From positions 434,001 through 498,000 of the forward strand of contig CAWKCY010000005.1 of NCBI GenBank assembly GCA_963848195.1: 64,000 nt of DNA. Reading direction: 5' to 3'. The translations under genes were made by a program, and so were the position numbers. Below are positions 38,704-47,744 of the stretch, one piece after another; within the stretch, counting starts at the first letter, position 1, and every line of letters starts with the position of its first letter. This stretch comes from CAVQBP01 sp963848195. Its GTDB lineage: Bacteria; Bacteroidota; Ignavibacteria; Ignavibacteriales; Ignavibacteriaceae. The notes under the pieces are model-generated. The model did no database searches, had not been told where the DNA came from, and worked only from the letters and a program-made list of their open reading frames with translations.

Positions 38704-39934
38704 TCAATAATCATTTATCCCTGTTAAAAACTCAACAAAACTTGAATAAACTTTTTCAGCATTAGCCAATTCATTCCATCTTTTTCTTGCATTTTCTCTG
38801 AGTTTTAATTTTTCGATTTCCGGCTGATAAAAATAATTCTCAATCTCTTTTGATAATTTATCAGCAGTCAAATCTATGGGTAACAACTTCCCGATTCGAT
38901 CATCTATTAATTCTGAAGTACCGCCTGCATTAGTTGCGAAAACAGGAATACCTGCCGATAATGCTTCCATTATAGAAACTGGAACTCCTTCGCTTTCACT
39001 TACATTTAAGAAAAGATCTAAATGGTTCCTTGAATAATATTCTCTCAACTCTTCATTTTTCATATACCCTTTAAAATTTGCTTTTATATTTGCTGGAAGA
39101 ATCGATGCTTCTTTAATAATTTTTTCCTTAAGATCTCCTTCACCAATATGTGTCCATTCAACGAAAAAATTTATCTTGCTAAGAGCATCTATAACCAGAT
39201 CTAATCTTTTAATCCGGATTATATTTGAACAACTTATAATTCTCAAGATATTATCTGAACTTTGAGTGGAAATTCCTTTATCAATGACTCCAAGTCGAAA
39301 TAATTTTAGATTTACAATTTAAATTATTATATCGCTGCTGAAGATATTTCTTACCATGCTCTGAAATCAGAATAGCATATGTGAGAGCCTGCAATATTTC
39401 TTCTCGAAAAGGAAAACCACAATGTTCTTCATGTAAGTGTTCGTATAGATCACCCCCATGAAATCTCGCAACTATTGGTATATTATATTTTTTAAGAAAA
39501 GGAATAATAGCCGTAGAAATATTCCCCCAATAAAAGTAAATTATTAAAGAATTTAAATTATCTAATAATATATTTCTGACTTGATGGCTTGAAATAACCT
39601 TTCTTGCCCTTATTCCTACAAGAATATATTCCATAAAACAATTTAAGTCCCTATACGCATTCTTTTTAATAATTTCTTTTATTATGAAGAATATTGGTGC
39701 TAAATTGAAAATTTCGGTAAAAAGGATTTGAGCATTATTTATCCCCATAATTGGCAATGTACTTTCCACATTTTCCGGTAACGATCTTTTTTCGTTAGAC
39801 TTGCCATAACTATAAGGTATTATATTTATTTTACTAAAGTGTTTTGATAAAAACTTTATTTCTGTCTCAAGAAACTGCTCTATTTTTCCGTATGGAAAGC
39901 TCGCAGTAAATAAAATTAATCTTTCTATTTTCAT
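38704..39934 (-). CDS. GT4 family glycosyltransferase, one frame change
   Basis: A GT-B glycosyltransferase of about 409 residues when joined. The acceptor half (from 39934: MKIERLILFTASFPYGKIEQFLETEIKFLSKHF) ends at 39281. The donor half (RIISCSNIIRIKRLDLVIDAL, SESEGVPVSIMEALSAGIPVFATNAGGTSELI) is open from about 39306 to 38704. Dropping one base near 39306-39312 gives CKSKIFRLGVIDKGIS, the conserved linker. The E-x7-E donor motif is intact. It sits between the flippase gene and a methyltransferase gene in the polysaccharide run. Confidence 0.85.
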
Positions 39935-39935
39935 T

Positions 39936-40652
39936 CTAAAGTTTGGCTATCATAATTAGGTTATCTCTTAAAGAAGGATACCTTGATAGTAGAAATTTGC
40001 TAAATAAATGGGTTCTAGAAATTTTGTAGCTGAGACATATTTGAAAGCTCTCCACTTTATAATTAGAAATGTGTAATAATTTGGCTAAAGTATAAGGTGT
40101 AAACCAAAATTTATGATCTGAATTTATATATTCAGTATGTTTTAAAGCATTAATAAAGTTTTTCAATCTAAATGCATATGGAACAGTGATTATAATTCTC
40201 TCAACGTATTGAGAATATTTTTCCCTAATTAAAGATAGAAATTCTACTGGGTTAACTATATGTTCAAGTATCTCCCCTAATATTAAAAAATCCCAATGAT
40301 TCTTTTTGATAATTTCCGGAACACCGTCTTTAATTAAGTCTAATGTATAAATATTTTGAAAACCCAGCTTATTTACATATTTTACAGCTTCATTATCAAT
40401 ATCAACTCCGATACATTTTCTGGCTTTTTCTTCTAACCTTTTATGTAACCATGTATTATTTTTTATCTTATTTGCAATCAAAGGAACATGATCTGTACAA
40501 CCTACATGAATTATATTTTTATCAATAATTAAATTTTCAAGAAATTCAATTCTCATTGGAATTTTCTTTTCTTTATGTGAAATTTTGACTGAAATTGCGC
40601 TTGAAAATTCACTATCTGCCAGATAATCCATTACTTTATGTTCAAATTCCAT
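39936..40652 (-). CDS. Class I SAM-dependent methyltransferase
   Basis: A 238-residue protein. After an N-terminal extension of about 35 residues it shows IIHVGCTDHVPLIANKI (motif I-like), CIGVDIDNEAVKYVNKLGF, and WDFLILGEILEHIVNPVEFL. This is the layout of methyltransferases found in glycan loci. It begins 7 bp after the YfhO-like gene and ends 1 bp before the next glycosyltransferase gene, so all belong to one transcript. Substrate unknown. Confidence 0.85.
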   Translation of the reverse strand: MEFEHKVMDYLADSEFSSAISVKISHKEKKIPMRIEFLENLIIDKNIIHVGCTDHVPLIANKIKNNTWLHKRLEEKARKCIGVDIDNEAVKYVNKLGFQNIYTLDLIKDGVPEIIKKNHWDFLILGEILEHIVNPVEFLSLIREKYSQYVERIIITVPYAFRLKNFINALKHTEYINSDHKFWFTPYTLAKLLHISNYKVESFQICLSYKISRTHLFSKFLLSRYPSLRDNLIMIAKL

Positions 40653-40659
40653 TTTAGGG

Positions 40660-43212
40660 CTAATTTTTAGTCATAAATGATTTATTTCTTGTTTTAATTA
40701 AACTAAAGATTAAAAATATAATAATTAACGAACTAAGAAAGAGGGAAATATACTTACTTATATAAAAACTTATCGGTGCAAAGGTAAACTCTATAATATG
40801 TTTCCCTTTAGGGACTGTTATTCCCATAAATCCGTAATTTGCTTTATATATTTTTGTTTCTTTACCGTCAATCGTTGCTTTCCATCCATAAGGTAAGTAT
40901 GTATCACCTAAAAATAAAAAATTATTACCGGATGCATTGGCATCAACCTTTATTAATTCATCTTTGTATTCTGTTATCTTTGAATATACTGTAGAATCTA
41001 TTGGTTCCGCTTTTATTTCTTTATCGGTAAAAGCTACATTTTTAGGATCGAAAGATGAATTCTTTATTTCATTCAAAAGATTCATTCCTGTTTCTGTTCT
41101 TACACTATCTACAAAATAGACCCGTGGAAGTGCATATTCATCTTTATAAACTATACTCTTATCTGTTTTATTGATTAATGTAAAACCTTCCATATTTACA
41201 GGTTTACTTGTTATTAAATATTTTATGTTTAACATTCTCCATAAAGTCGGATTGGCGGGTCCGATAACATCAATTATATCCTGGTAAGAACGAGGTTTTA
41301 CTGCAGAATAGCCATAAAAATCTTCTAAGAGAAAATATGCATTGTAGTTAGCATTATTATTAAAAGATCCGTAAGTACCATCCTGTTTTAGATTTAATAT
41401 CCTAAATGGTTCTTTATCCTTTTGATTTTTGATTGAAGTTACATAATCGGGAGCGGTAAATAGATTTTTTACATCCGGGTTATTTATATAATCTTCACCC
41501 CTACTATCGATTCTCCAGAGATCAATAACAGTTAATACAATTACAACTAATATTAAAGAATCGCCGCTGATCCTGGAATTAATATATCCCACCGCAGCCC
41601 AGAATGTTAATGTTAGGAAAGCGAAAGCAAATAAAAGATCTCCTGTAAACATACCCGCTGCATAATTTGCCAGCGCCTGAAATTGCTGTGCTAATCTTGG
41701 CTGGGACTGTTGAACTGATGCAGCATAATCATTGACTCTCGAAACAAACCAATCCGAGACAGCTCCGTTGAGTAGTAAAAAAATAACAAATACAGCTGAA
41801 AATCCTATTGCTAAATTTTTAACAACTCTTTTTAATTTTTCATCCTTTTCATTTCTTAATGAAATAATCCTCATTAATCCTATTCCTGCTAATACCGGAA
41901 AACTTACCTGTACTAAAACAAGAATCATCGACGGAACTCTAAATTTATTAAAATATGGAAGATTATAGAAAAGTAAATCAAATAAGACAGGAAAGTTTTT
42001 ACCGAATGAAATTATCAATGCAATTCCTGAAAGGATAGTTAGAAATTGAACAAACGGATCCTTCCATCTCGTGAAAATTCCAAAAAGTGCAAGTACAAAA
42101 ACAATTATCCCCATATATCCTACTGCTACATCAACAAACGGCATTTGACCAAAATATGTATTTACTTTATAAGGCTGATTATTTGTTAATGGACCTTGAT
42201 AAGTTGAACTGCCAAATCCATAAAACGAAGGTACTATAAATGTTAAAGCCTCTTCCGGTGAAAATGACCAGTCTGTATGGTAGCTGTAATAACTTGATGT
42301 ATTCTGCTCACTTTTACCTGCAGCCTTATCAACTATACTTTCTGTTCCACGAGTGGAATAGGGAGTATATTGATATATTTGAGTTATATTATCAGATTGA
42401 ATTAGAAGTGCAATAATTAATGAGAATATAAATACTCCGGCAGATTTCAATATTTGACTTTGATTTTCCTTCTCTTTTTTAACTAAGGCTCTGATAAAGA
42501 AATATATATAATAAATGGCAACAGCAAAAAGTGTATAAAAAATTATTTGAACATGAAAACTCTGTACGGAAAGCTGAAGAGTAATTATTAAAAGTAAAAT
42601 GTCTATAAGGCGTATTTTATAATGGAATTTTAACAGTATTAAAAATATAAGTGGATAAAATGCTATCGCTGCAAGTTTGGTAACATGACCAATAAAAAGA
42701 AAAACTATAATTCCAGTTGTAAAGGATGTAGCAATCCCGGAGAATAGACCAATAAATGTATTTTTAGTTAAATATTTTACTAACAAAAAAGAATTTATTG
42801 CCAACAAAAGTAAGTAAATTGTATATACAGTATAATTGACAGAAAAAATTTTGTCAAAGATTACCTTTATAGAAGAAAGCGCTACATAAACTAGATTAAA
42901 CCATTTAAAGTCTGTCCCCAAAGCATATGCAGGCATACCGCAGAAAATATATGGATTCCACAATGTATAACCTTCACCATGATTTTCAACATAAGGAGCA
43001 TTGCCTCTGCTTGTAACTATATCACCAGCCTGAAATGTCTTGTTCCCGAAATAAAGTGGATTCAGGAAGATAAGAAATAAAATAAAAATTATAAGAATAA
43101 CTGCAAGTATATGGTATTTCTGCGGTATGAACTCTTCAAAATTAAATTTCGAAAAAAATGTCTCTTTAACTGCTTTCTTTTGCGTTCTGGTTCTTTTATT
43201 TGTTTTAGACAT
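40660..43212 (-). CDS. YfhO family large membrane protein
   Basis: An 850-residue protein. A basic N-terminus (residues 1-30) is followed by about a dozen membrane helices in residues 35-560, then a long extracytoplasmic C-terminal region (PRVYFVDSV, FLGDTYLPYGWKATIDGKETKIYKANYGFMGITVPKGKHIIEFTF) and one last helix near the end. This matches the YfhO family, which in Gram-positives helps glycosylate lipoteichoic acid and has a GT-C-like architecture. Here it likely transfers a sugar from a lipid carrier outside the cytoplasm. That is inferred from family and locus. Confidence 0.87.
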   Translation of the reverse strand: MSKTNKRTRTQKKAVKETFFSKFNFEEFIPQKYHILAVILIIFILFLIFLNPLYFGNKTFQAGDIVTSRGNAPYVENHGEGYTLWNPYIFCGMPAYALGTDFKWFNLVYVALSSIKVIFDKIFSVNYTVYTIYLLLLAINSFLLVKYLTKNTFIGLFSGIATSFTTGIIVFLFIGHVTKLAAIAFYPLIFLILLKFHYKIRLIDILLLIITLQLSVQSFHVQIIFYTLFAVAIYYIYFFIRALVKKEKENQSQILKSAGVFIFSLIIALLIQSDNITQIYQYTPYSTRGTESIVDKAAGKSEQNTSSYYSYHTDWSFSPEEALTFIVPSFYGFGSSTYQGPLTNNQPYKVNTYFGQMPFVDVAVGYMGIIVFVLALFGIFTRWKDPFVQFLTILSGIALIISFGKNFPVLFDLLFYNLPYFNKFRVPSMILVLVQVSFPVLAGIGLMRIISLRNEKDEKLKRVVKNLAIGFSAVFVIFLLLNGAVSDWFVSRVNDYAASVQQSQPRLAQQFQALANYAAGMFTGDLLFAFAFLTLTFWAAVGYINSRISGDSLILVVIVLTVIDLWRIDSRGEDYINNPDVKNLFTAPDYVTSIKNQKDKEPFRILNLKQDGTYGSFNNNANYNAYFLLEDFYGYSAVKPRSYQDIIDVIGPANPTLWRMLNIKYLITSKPVNMEGFTLINKTDKSIVYKDEYALPRVYFVDSVRTETGMNLLNEIKNSSFDPKNVAFTDKEIKAEPIDSTVYSKITEYKDELIKVDANASGNNFLFLGDTYLPYGWKATIDGKETKIYKANYGFMGITVPKGKHIIEFTFAPISFYISKYISLFLSSLIIIFLIFSLIKTRNKSFMTKN

Positions 43213-43313
43213 TAGGTTTCCTAATGAAATTAAATATTCTTATACTATAAATTAAATAATTTTAAACAGCAATTTAACAATAAAAGATTATCAATTGCTT
43301 TCAATTTTTTAGA

Positions 43314-44435
43314 CTATGAATTTACTAATTCCATTGCCCCTTTAACAAATCTTTCCCATGAATATTTATCCAATTCATCTTCAATATTTCTTACAAATTC
43401 ATTCTCTCTGCCCTTTGAATAGAATTCCAATATTGCATCTCCTAAAGCTCTGGAATTTTCCTTTTCAACGATAAATCCCGTTTTATTATCCTTTACAACT
43501 TCCGATAGACCCCCAACATTCGCTGCTATAATCGGTTTCTTAAAATTCATTGCTATCTGGGCTATCCCGCTTTGCGTCGCACTTCTATATGGGAGAATTA
43601 CCGCATCGGAAGCAGAAAAATAATATTTTACTTCATGAGTAGGAATAAATTCTGTAAACAAAAAAAGCTTTTCCTCAATTTGAAGTTCTTTTATTATCTT
43701 TTTATATTTTTCTTCATTACTGTAAAATTCTCCGGCAACAATTAACTTCAAATTTATTTTATCTCTCAAATAAGCGATTGACTCAAAAAGGATATCGAGC
43801 CCCTTGTAATCCCTTATGAATCCAAAAAACAATATTACTTTTTCTTCATTTATATCCAGATGTTTTTTTGCCGAATCTTTATCAATGGATTCTCCAAAAA
43901 CAGAATATACCGGATGAGGTAGAAATTTATTCTTTGCATTCGCCTTCAGGTTCAATAAATCATCCTGAACTTTTTTTGATAAAACAATAAAATAATCTAC
44001 AGCATTAAAAAAGAATTTTGTGAGTATTTTATCTCCCGGCTTTTTTTCATGTGGAATTATATTGTGGCAAATAGCCAATGTTTTAGTAGTTTTATTTTTC
44101 TTTATTATTTTAGAAATTGTTCCGAAACAAGGAGCAAAAAATGGAAGGAAATAAGTTAAAATCACCAAATCCGGCATATCTTTTCTTAACATTTTTCCTA
44201 CTTTAAGCCAATTAAATGGATTTATTGAATCGATAACTTGTTTGGTTGGAATTCTGGCAGGAGTCTCACCTTCTTCAACTTGAGTCTTTCCCGGAAAAAG
44301 TACCGAAGGATATTGCCTCTTAAAGGTTACTACCTTAACCTCATGATATTTTATTAATTCTTTATATAATAAACCTGTGAAATTTGAAATACCTCCACGG
44401 TACGGAAACGCAGTTGATATGATTATAATTTTCAT
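43314..44435 (-). CDS. GT4 family glycosyltransferase
   Basis: A 373-residue GT-B enzyme. The N-terminus MKIIIISTAFPYRGGISNFTGLLYKELIK carries the donor-side GG loop. Later CHNIIPHEKKPGDKI and VILFFGFIRDYKGLDILFESI mark the GT4 core. The donor site is ASDAVILPYRSATQSGIAQIAMNFKKPIIAANVGGLSEVV. It lies between the GT2 gene (79 bp upstream, with a short degenerate repeat between) and the YfhO gene. The sugar specificity is not evident. Confidence 0.9.
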   Translation of the reverse strand: MKIIIISTAFPYRGGISNFTGLLYKELIKYHEVKVVTFKRQYPSVLFPGKTQVEEGETPARIPTKQVIDSINPFNWLKVGKMLRKDMPDLVILTYFLPFFAPCFGTISKIIKKNKTTKTLAICHNIIPHEKKPGDKILTKFFFNAVDYFIVLSKKVQDDLLNLKANAKNKFLPHPVYSVFGESIDKDSAKKHLDINEEKVILFFGFIRDYKGLDILFESIAYLRDKINLKLIVAGEFYSNEEKYKKIIKELQIEEKLFLFTEFIPTHEVKYYFSASDAVILPYRSATQSGIAQIAMNFKKPIIAANVGGLSEVVKDNKTGFIVEKENSRALGDAILEFYSKGRENEFVRNIEDELDKYSWERFVKGAMELVNS

Positions 44436-44454
44436 TTAATAAAGTGCGATCTAT

Positions 44455-44510
44455 GACCCCCTACCTCCGACTTCCGATCTCTTACTTCCGATTTCTGACC
44501 TCTGACTTCC
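44455..44510. repeat. Degenerate CTGACTTCCGAT-type direct repeats
   Basis: A pyrimidine-rich stretch made of about five imperfect repeats of a unit like CTGACTTCCGAT (forms CCGACTTCCGAT, CTTACTTCCGAT, CTGACCTCTGACTTCCGC). It fills the gap between the GT2 and GT4 genes. It may be a spacer of low-complexity intergenic words, like those at 48516 and 52138. Confidence 0.5.
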
Positions 44511-44514
44511 GCTT

Positions 44515-45609
44515 TCATCCCCTTTCCTTAACCTCATATTCCTTTTCGCTCATAAAATTGTTTACCATCATTTCCCCTAATAAGCCGACTGAAAAAAACT
44601 GAACACCCACTATTATCAATAACATTCCTAAAAACAGCATTGGCCGGTTGCTCAAATAGTGCCCGCTAATCCATTCTATGGTTAAATAACCATTTACTAA
44701 TAAACCAATTAAAAAAGATAAAGCTCCTAAAAACCCGAATAAATGCATTGGACGTTTTATATATCTTGTAGTGAAAATAACTGTAATAAGGTCAATAAAT
44801 CCCTTAAAGAAACGCGATATTCCAAATTTAGTTTTTCCGTATCTTCGCGGGTGATGTTTAACTTCTATTTCTGATATTGTATATCCTTCCCAACCCGCTA
44901 AAACCGGTACATACCTATGAAGCTCCCCATAAACTTTTATATTTTCAATTACTTCTCTCTTATAAACTTTTAACCCGCAATTAAAATCATGAATCTTTAT
45001 CCCTGAAATTAAACGAGTAATAAAATTGAAAAACTTTGAGGATTTCCTTTTTATAAACGGATCCATCCTCTTCTTCTTCCATCCCGAAACAAGATCATAT
45101 CCTTCATTCAGCTTACTAATCAAGTTAGGAATTTCATGAGGATCATCCTGAAGGTCTGCATCCATAGTAACAATTATATCACCATTTGTATGTTTAAATC
45201 CAACCTGAAGTGCCGCTGATTTACCATAATTTTTTCGAAAACTTATGTATTTAAATCTTTTATCCTTATTAGTTATATCCCTCAAAACTTCTAATGATTT
45301 ATCCCGGCTCCCGTCATCTACAAAAATTACTTCCCACATGTACTTTAAATCGTATAAAGCCTTTCTTATTTCATGCGTTAAAGGTACGAGAGATTCTTCT
45401 TCATTATAAAGGGGAATCACTACAGATACTTTCTTATCTTCTCCTTTTTCTCTAGGAGTTTTTCCTTTATATCTTTTACTACTGTATCTTCTTTTCCTGT
45501 TATAATATGGTTTCCTGCTTCCTTCAGGCGAATCACTTTGCAAATTTTCACCTGCATTACTCTGAGTTTCATTTCTTATTGCAGTTTCTTTAGTATTTTT
45601 TTCTTCCAC
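44515..45609 (-). CDS. GT2 glycosyltransferase (dolichol/undecaprenyl-phosphate sugar transferase type) with basic N-terminal extension
   Basis: A 364-residue GT-A enzyme. Residues 1-60 are an unusual extension, Asn/Glu-rich then strongly basic (RKPYYNRKRRYSSKRYKGK), absent from typical family members. The catalytic domain begins at VSVVIPLYNEEESL, with VDDGSRDKSLEVL and the DxD-type TMDADLQDDPHEIP. Two C-terminal membrane helices (about 290-312 and 325-350) match ArnC/DPM1-like enzymes that charge a polyprenyl phosphate. It is the first gene of the minus-strand polysaccharide run, with 484 bp of gene-free DNA upstream. Confidence 0.88.
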   Translation of the reverse strand: MEEKNTKETAIRNETQSNAGENLQSDSPEGSRKPYYNRKRRYSSKRYKGKTPREKGEDKKVSVVIPLYNEEESLVPLTHEIRKALYDLKYMWEVIFVDDGSRDKSLEVLRDITNKDKRFKYISFRKNYGKSAALQVGFKHTNGDIIVTMDADLQDDPHEIPNLISKLNEGYDLVSGWKKKRMDPFIKRKSSKFFNFITRLISGIKIHDFNCGLKVYKREVIENIKVYGELHRYVPVLAGWEGYTISEIEVKHHPRRYGKTKFGISRFFKGFIDLITVIFTTRYIKRPMHLFGFLGALSFLIGLLVNGYLTIEWISGHYLSNRPMLFLGMLLIIVGVQFFSVGLLGEMMVNNFMSEKEYEVKERG

Positions 45610-46093
45610 TTTTCTATTTCACCAAATTGTCAAAAAATCAAAATTTATATATTTTACAAATAAACCTAATAATTTGCTTAAAAACAATTAATAGTTATAA
45701 ACCAGATTTTAAGTATATATTAAAAATACAATCATGATAATTATATATCTCGTTCTTCATTATATATTTAATAATTTATCTCAATTTTTATTAAATTAAT
45801 CTCTAAAAAAACAAAATTTCCATTTAAATGAATAATATAACGAAAATATTCATTTTATAAATGCTTCTTAGGTCTAATAAACGTTCTGAAAACGACTCTA
45901 ACCCACACTACCTTCTTAAAATCACTACTATTATTACTGAAAACATTATAAAATGAACTACTATAATCACACCTCCCCTCCAAAAAATAGTAAGCGCTCT
46001 AACGTATCCCAGTCTAATCTTGACAAATTAGTATAGATTCCTTAGATTTGAACAATAAATTTTTAGAAATAATGGTTTAATCCGGGAGATTAA
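45610..46093. other. 484-bp divergent gap before the SUF operon
   Basis: No gene is seen. It is very AT-rich on the left half. On the right it carries the candidate suf promoter at 46020-46048, listed separately. It must also hold the promoter of the minus-strand polysaccharide run. Confidence 0.5.
46014..46048 (+). promoter_or_regulatory. Candidate promoter and operator of the SUF operon
   Basis: A -35 hexamer TTGACA (46020-46025) is separated by 17 bp from TAGATT (46043-46048), 45 bp before the sufB start. The -35 box lies inside an inverted repeat with arms CTAAT (46014-46018) and ATTAG (46027-46031). This is a possible target for the Rrf2-type regulator encoded at the end of the operon. 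The match is by eye only. Confidence 0.45.
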
Positions 46094-47542
46094 ATGAGTA
46101 CAACTGAAATTGGAACCATTGAAGAACTCGCAAATAAAGAATATAAGTATGGTTTTGTAACAGATATTGAATCCGAAAGTCTGCCGAATGGCCTGAACGA
46201 AGATATAATCACCCAGCTTTCTTCAAAGAAAGATGAACCTGAATGGATGCTTGAATGGAGATTAAAAGCCTACCGGCAATGGATAAAAATGAAAGAACCA
46301 CATTGGTCAAATGTGAATTATCCTCCGATTGATTACCAGGCTCTCTCGTATTATTCCGCTCCTAAGAAAAAACCTCAATTAAATAGTTTGGATGAAGTAG
46401 ATCCTGAATTACGCAATACTTTTGAAAAATTAGGAATTTCTCTGGAAGAACAAAAAAGATTATCCGGAGTCGCGGTTGATGCAGTTTTTGACAGTGTTTC
46501 TGTAGCTACTACCTTCAAAAAAACTCTCGCAGAACATGGTATAATATTTTGCTCCATTTCGGAAGCCATTAGAAATCATACTGATCTCGTCAAGAAATAT
46601 CTCGGAAGTGTTGTCCCTCATACAGATAATTTTTTTGCATCACTTAATTCTGCAGTTTTCAGCGATGGTTCCTTCGTTTACATTCCGAAAGGAGTCCGCT
46701 GCCCGATGGAATTATCAACCTATTTTAGAATAAATGCTGCTAATACCGGGCAATTTGAAAGGACTTTAATTATCGCTGATGAAGGAGCTTATGTCAGCTA
46801 CCTTGAAGGCTGTACTGCTCCTATGAGAGATGAAAATCAGTTGCATGCTGCCGTTGTTGAACTGATTGCTCTGGATAATGCACAAATAAAATATTCTACC
46901 GTACAAAATTGGTATGCCGGAGATAAAAATGGCAAAGGTGGTATCTATAATTTCGTAACTAAACGCGGTGCATGCAGAGGCGTTAATTCTAAAATCTCCT
47001 GGACGCAGGTTGAAACCGGCTCTGCTATTACCTGGAAATACCCTGGTTGTATTTTACAAGGTGATAATTCAATCGGAGAATTCTATTCTGTCGCTGTCAC
47101 TAATAATTATCAGCAGGCTGATACCGGAACCAAAATGATCCATCTGGGAAAGAATACAAAGAGTACAATTATTTCAAAAGGTATTTCTGCCGGTAAAAGT
47201 AATAATAGTTATAGAGGCCTGGTTAGAATTCTAAAAAAAGCCGATGGTGCCAGAAACTTCTCTCAATGCGATTCTCTGCTTATCGGAGATAAATGCGGCG
47301 CACATACATTCCCTTATCTTGAAATAAATAATCCAACAGCCCAGATAGAACATGAAGCAACAACTTCAAAAATTGGTGAGGATCAGATCTTTTATTTAAA
47401 CCAGAGAGGTATAGCTACAGAAGATGCAATAGGTTTAATTGTAAATGGATACTGTAAAGAAGTATTTAAAGAACTCCCGATGGAATTTGCCGTAGAAGCT
47501 CAAAAATTATTAAGCATCAGCCTTGAAGGAAGTGTAGGATAA
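46094..47542 (+). CDS. sufB: Fe-S cluster scaffold complex subunit SufB
   Basis: A 482-residue subunit of the SufBCD scaffold, on which iron-sulfur clusters are assembled. Family blocks are VVPHTDNFFASLNSAVFSDGSFVYIPKGVRCPMELSTYFRINAANTGQFERTLIIADEGAYVSYLEGCTAP and the C-terminal LNQRGIATEDAIGLIVNGYCKEVFKELPMEFAVEAQKLL. The length is normal. It is the first gene of the operon sufB-C-D-S-U-T-brx-rrf2. A candidate promoter ends 45 bp upstream, and a repeat-filled 202-bp gap follows before sufC. Confidence 0.96.
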   Translation: MSTTEIGTIEELANKEYKYGFVTDIESESLPNGLNEDIITQLSSKKDEPEWMLEWRLKAYRQWIKMKEPHWSNVNYPPIDYQALSYYSAPKKKPQLNSLDEVDPELRNTFEKLGISLEEQKRLSGVAVDAVFDSVSVATTFKKTLAEHGIIFCSISEAIRNHTDLVKKYLGSVVPHTDNFFASLNSAVFSDGSFVYIPKGVRCPMELSTYFRINAANTGQFERTLIIADEGAYVSYLEGCTAPMRDENQLHAAVVELIALDNAQIKYSTVQNWYAGDKNGKGGIYNFVTKRGACRGVNSKISWTQVETGSAITWKYPGCILQGDNSIGEFYSVAVTNNYQQADTGTKMIHLGKNTKSTIISKGISAGKSNNSYRGLVRILKKADGARNFSQCDSLLIGDKCGAHTFPYLEINNPTAQIEHEATTSKIGEDQIFYLNQRGIATEDAIGLIVNGYCKEVFKELPMEFAVEAQKLLSISLEGSVG

Positions 47543-47567
47543 AATCCTGGAAAATTAAAATGTCTCA

Positions 47568-47731
47568 AGCCCGAAGGGCTCACATTATTATAAATAAATA
47601 ATTAACTAACCCCGAAAAGGTGACATTATTGCATACAAATACATAAAAGAATTCATAACCCCCGGTAGGGGTGACATATTATTAAAAATATAAATCAAAA
47701 CAAAATCAAAACCCCGTAGGGGTGACATATT
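47568..47731 (+). repeat. Four CCCC-GTA-GGGG / GTGACATATT repeats
   Basis: Four units of 22-24 bp occur between sufB and sufC, at 47568-47590, 47608-47630, 47657-47680 and 47710-47731. Each has a short G+C stem (for example ACCCC-GTA-GGGGT; the first is AGCCC-GAA-GGGCT) and then TGACATATT, TGACATTATT or a close variant. The last two are nearly identical. The gap holds no gene. Confidence 0.75.
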
Positions 47732-47744
47732 AAAGGTATAAAAA

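Noticed and set aside
47568..47731. CRISPR-like array between sufB and sufC
   Set aside because: Unit spacing is irregular (about 17-30 bp), units are diverged, and the spacers are simple AT-rich DNA.
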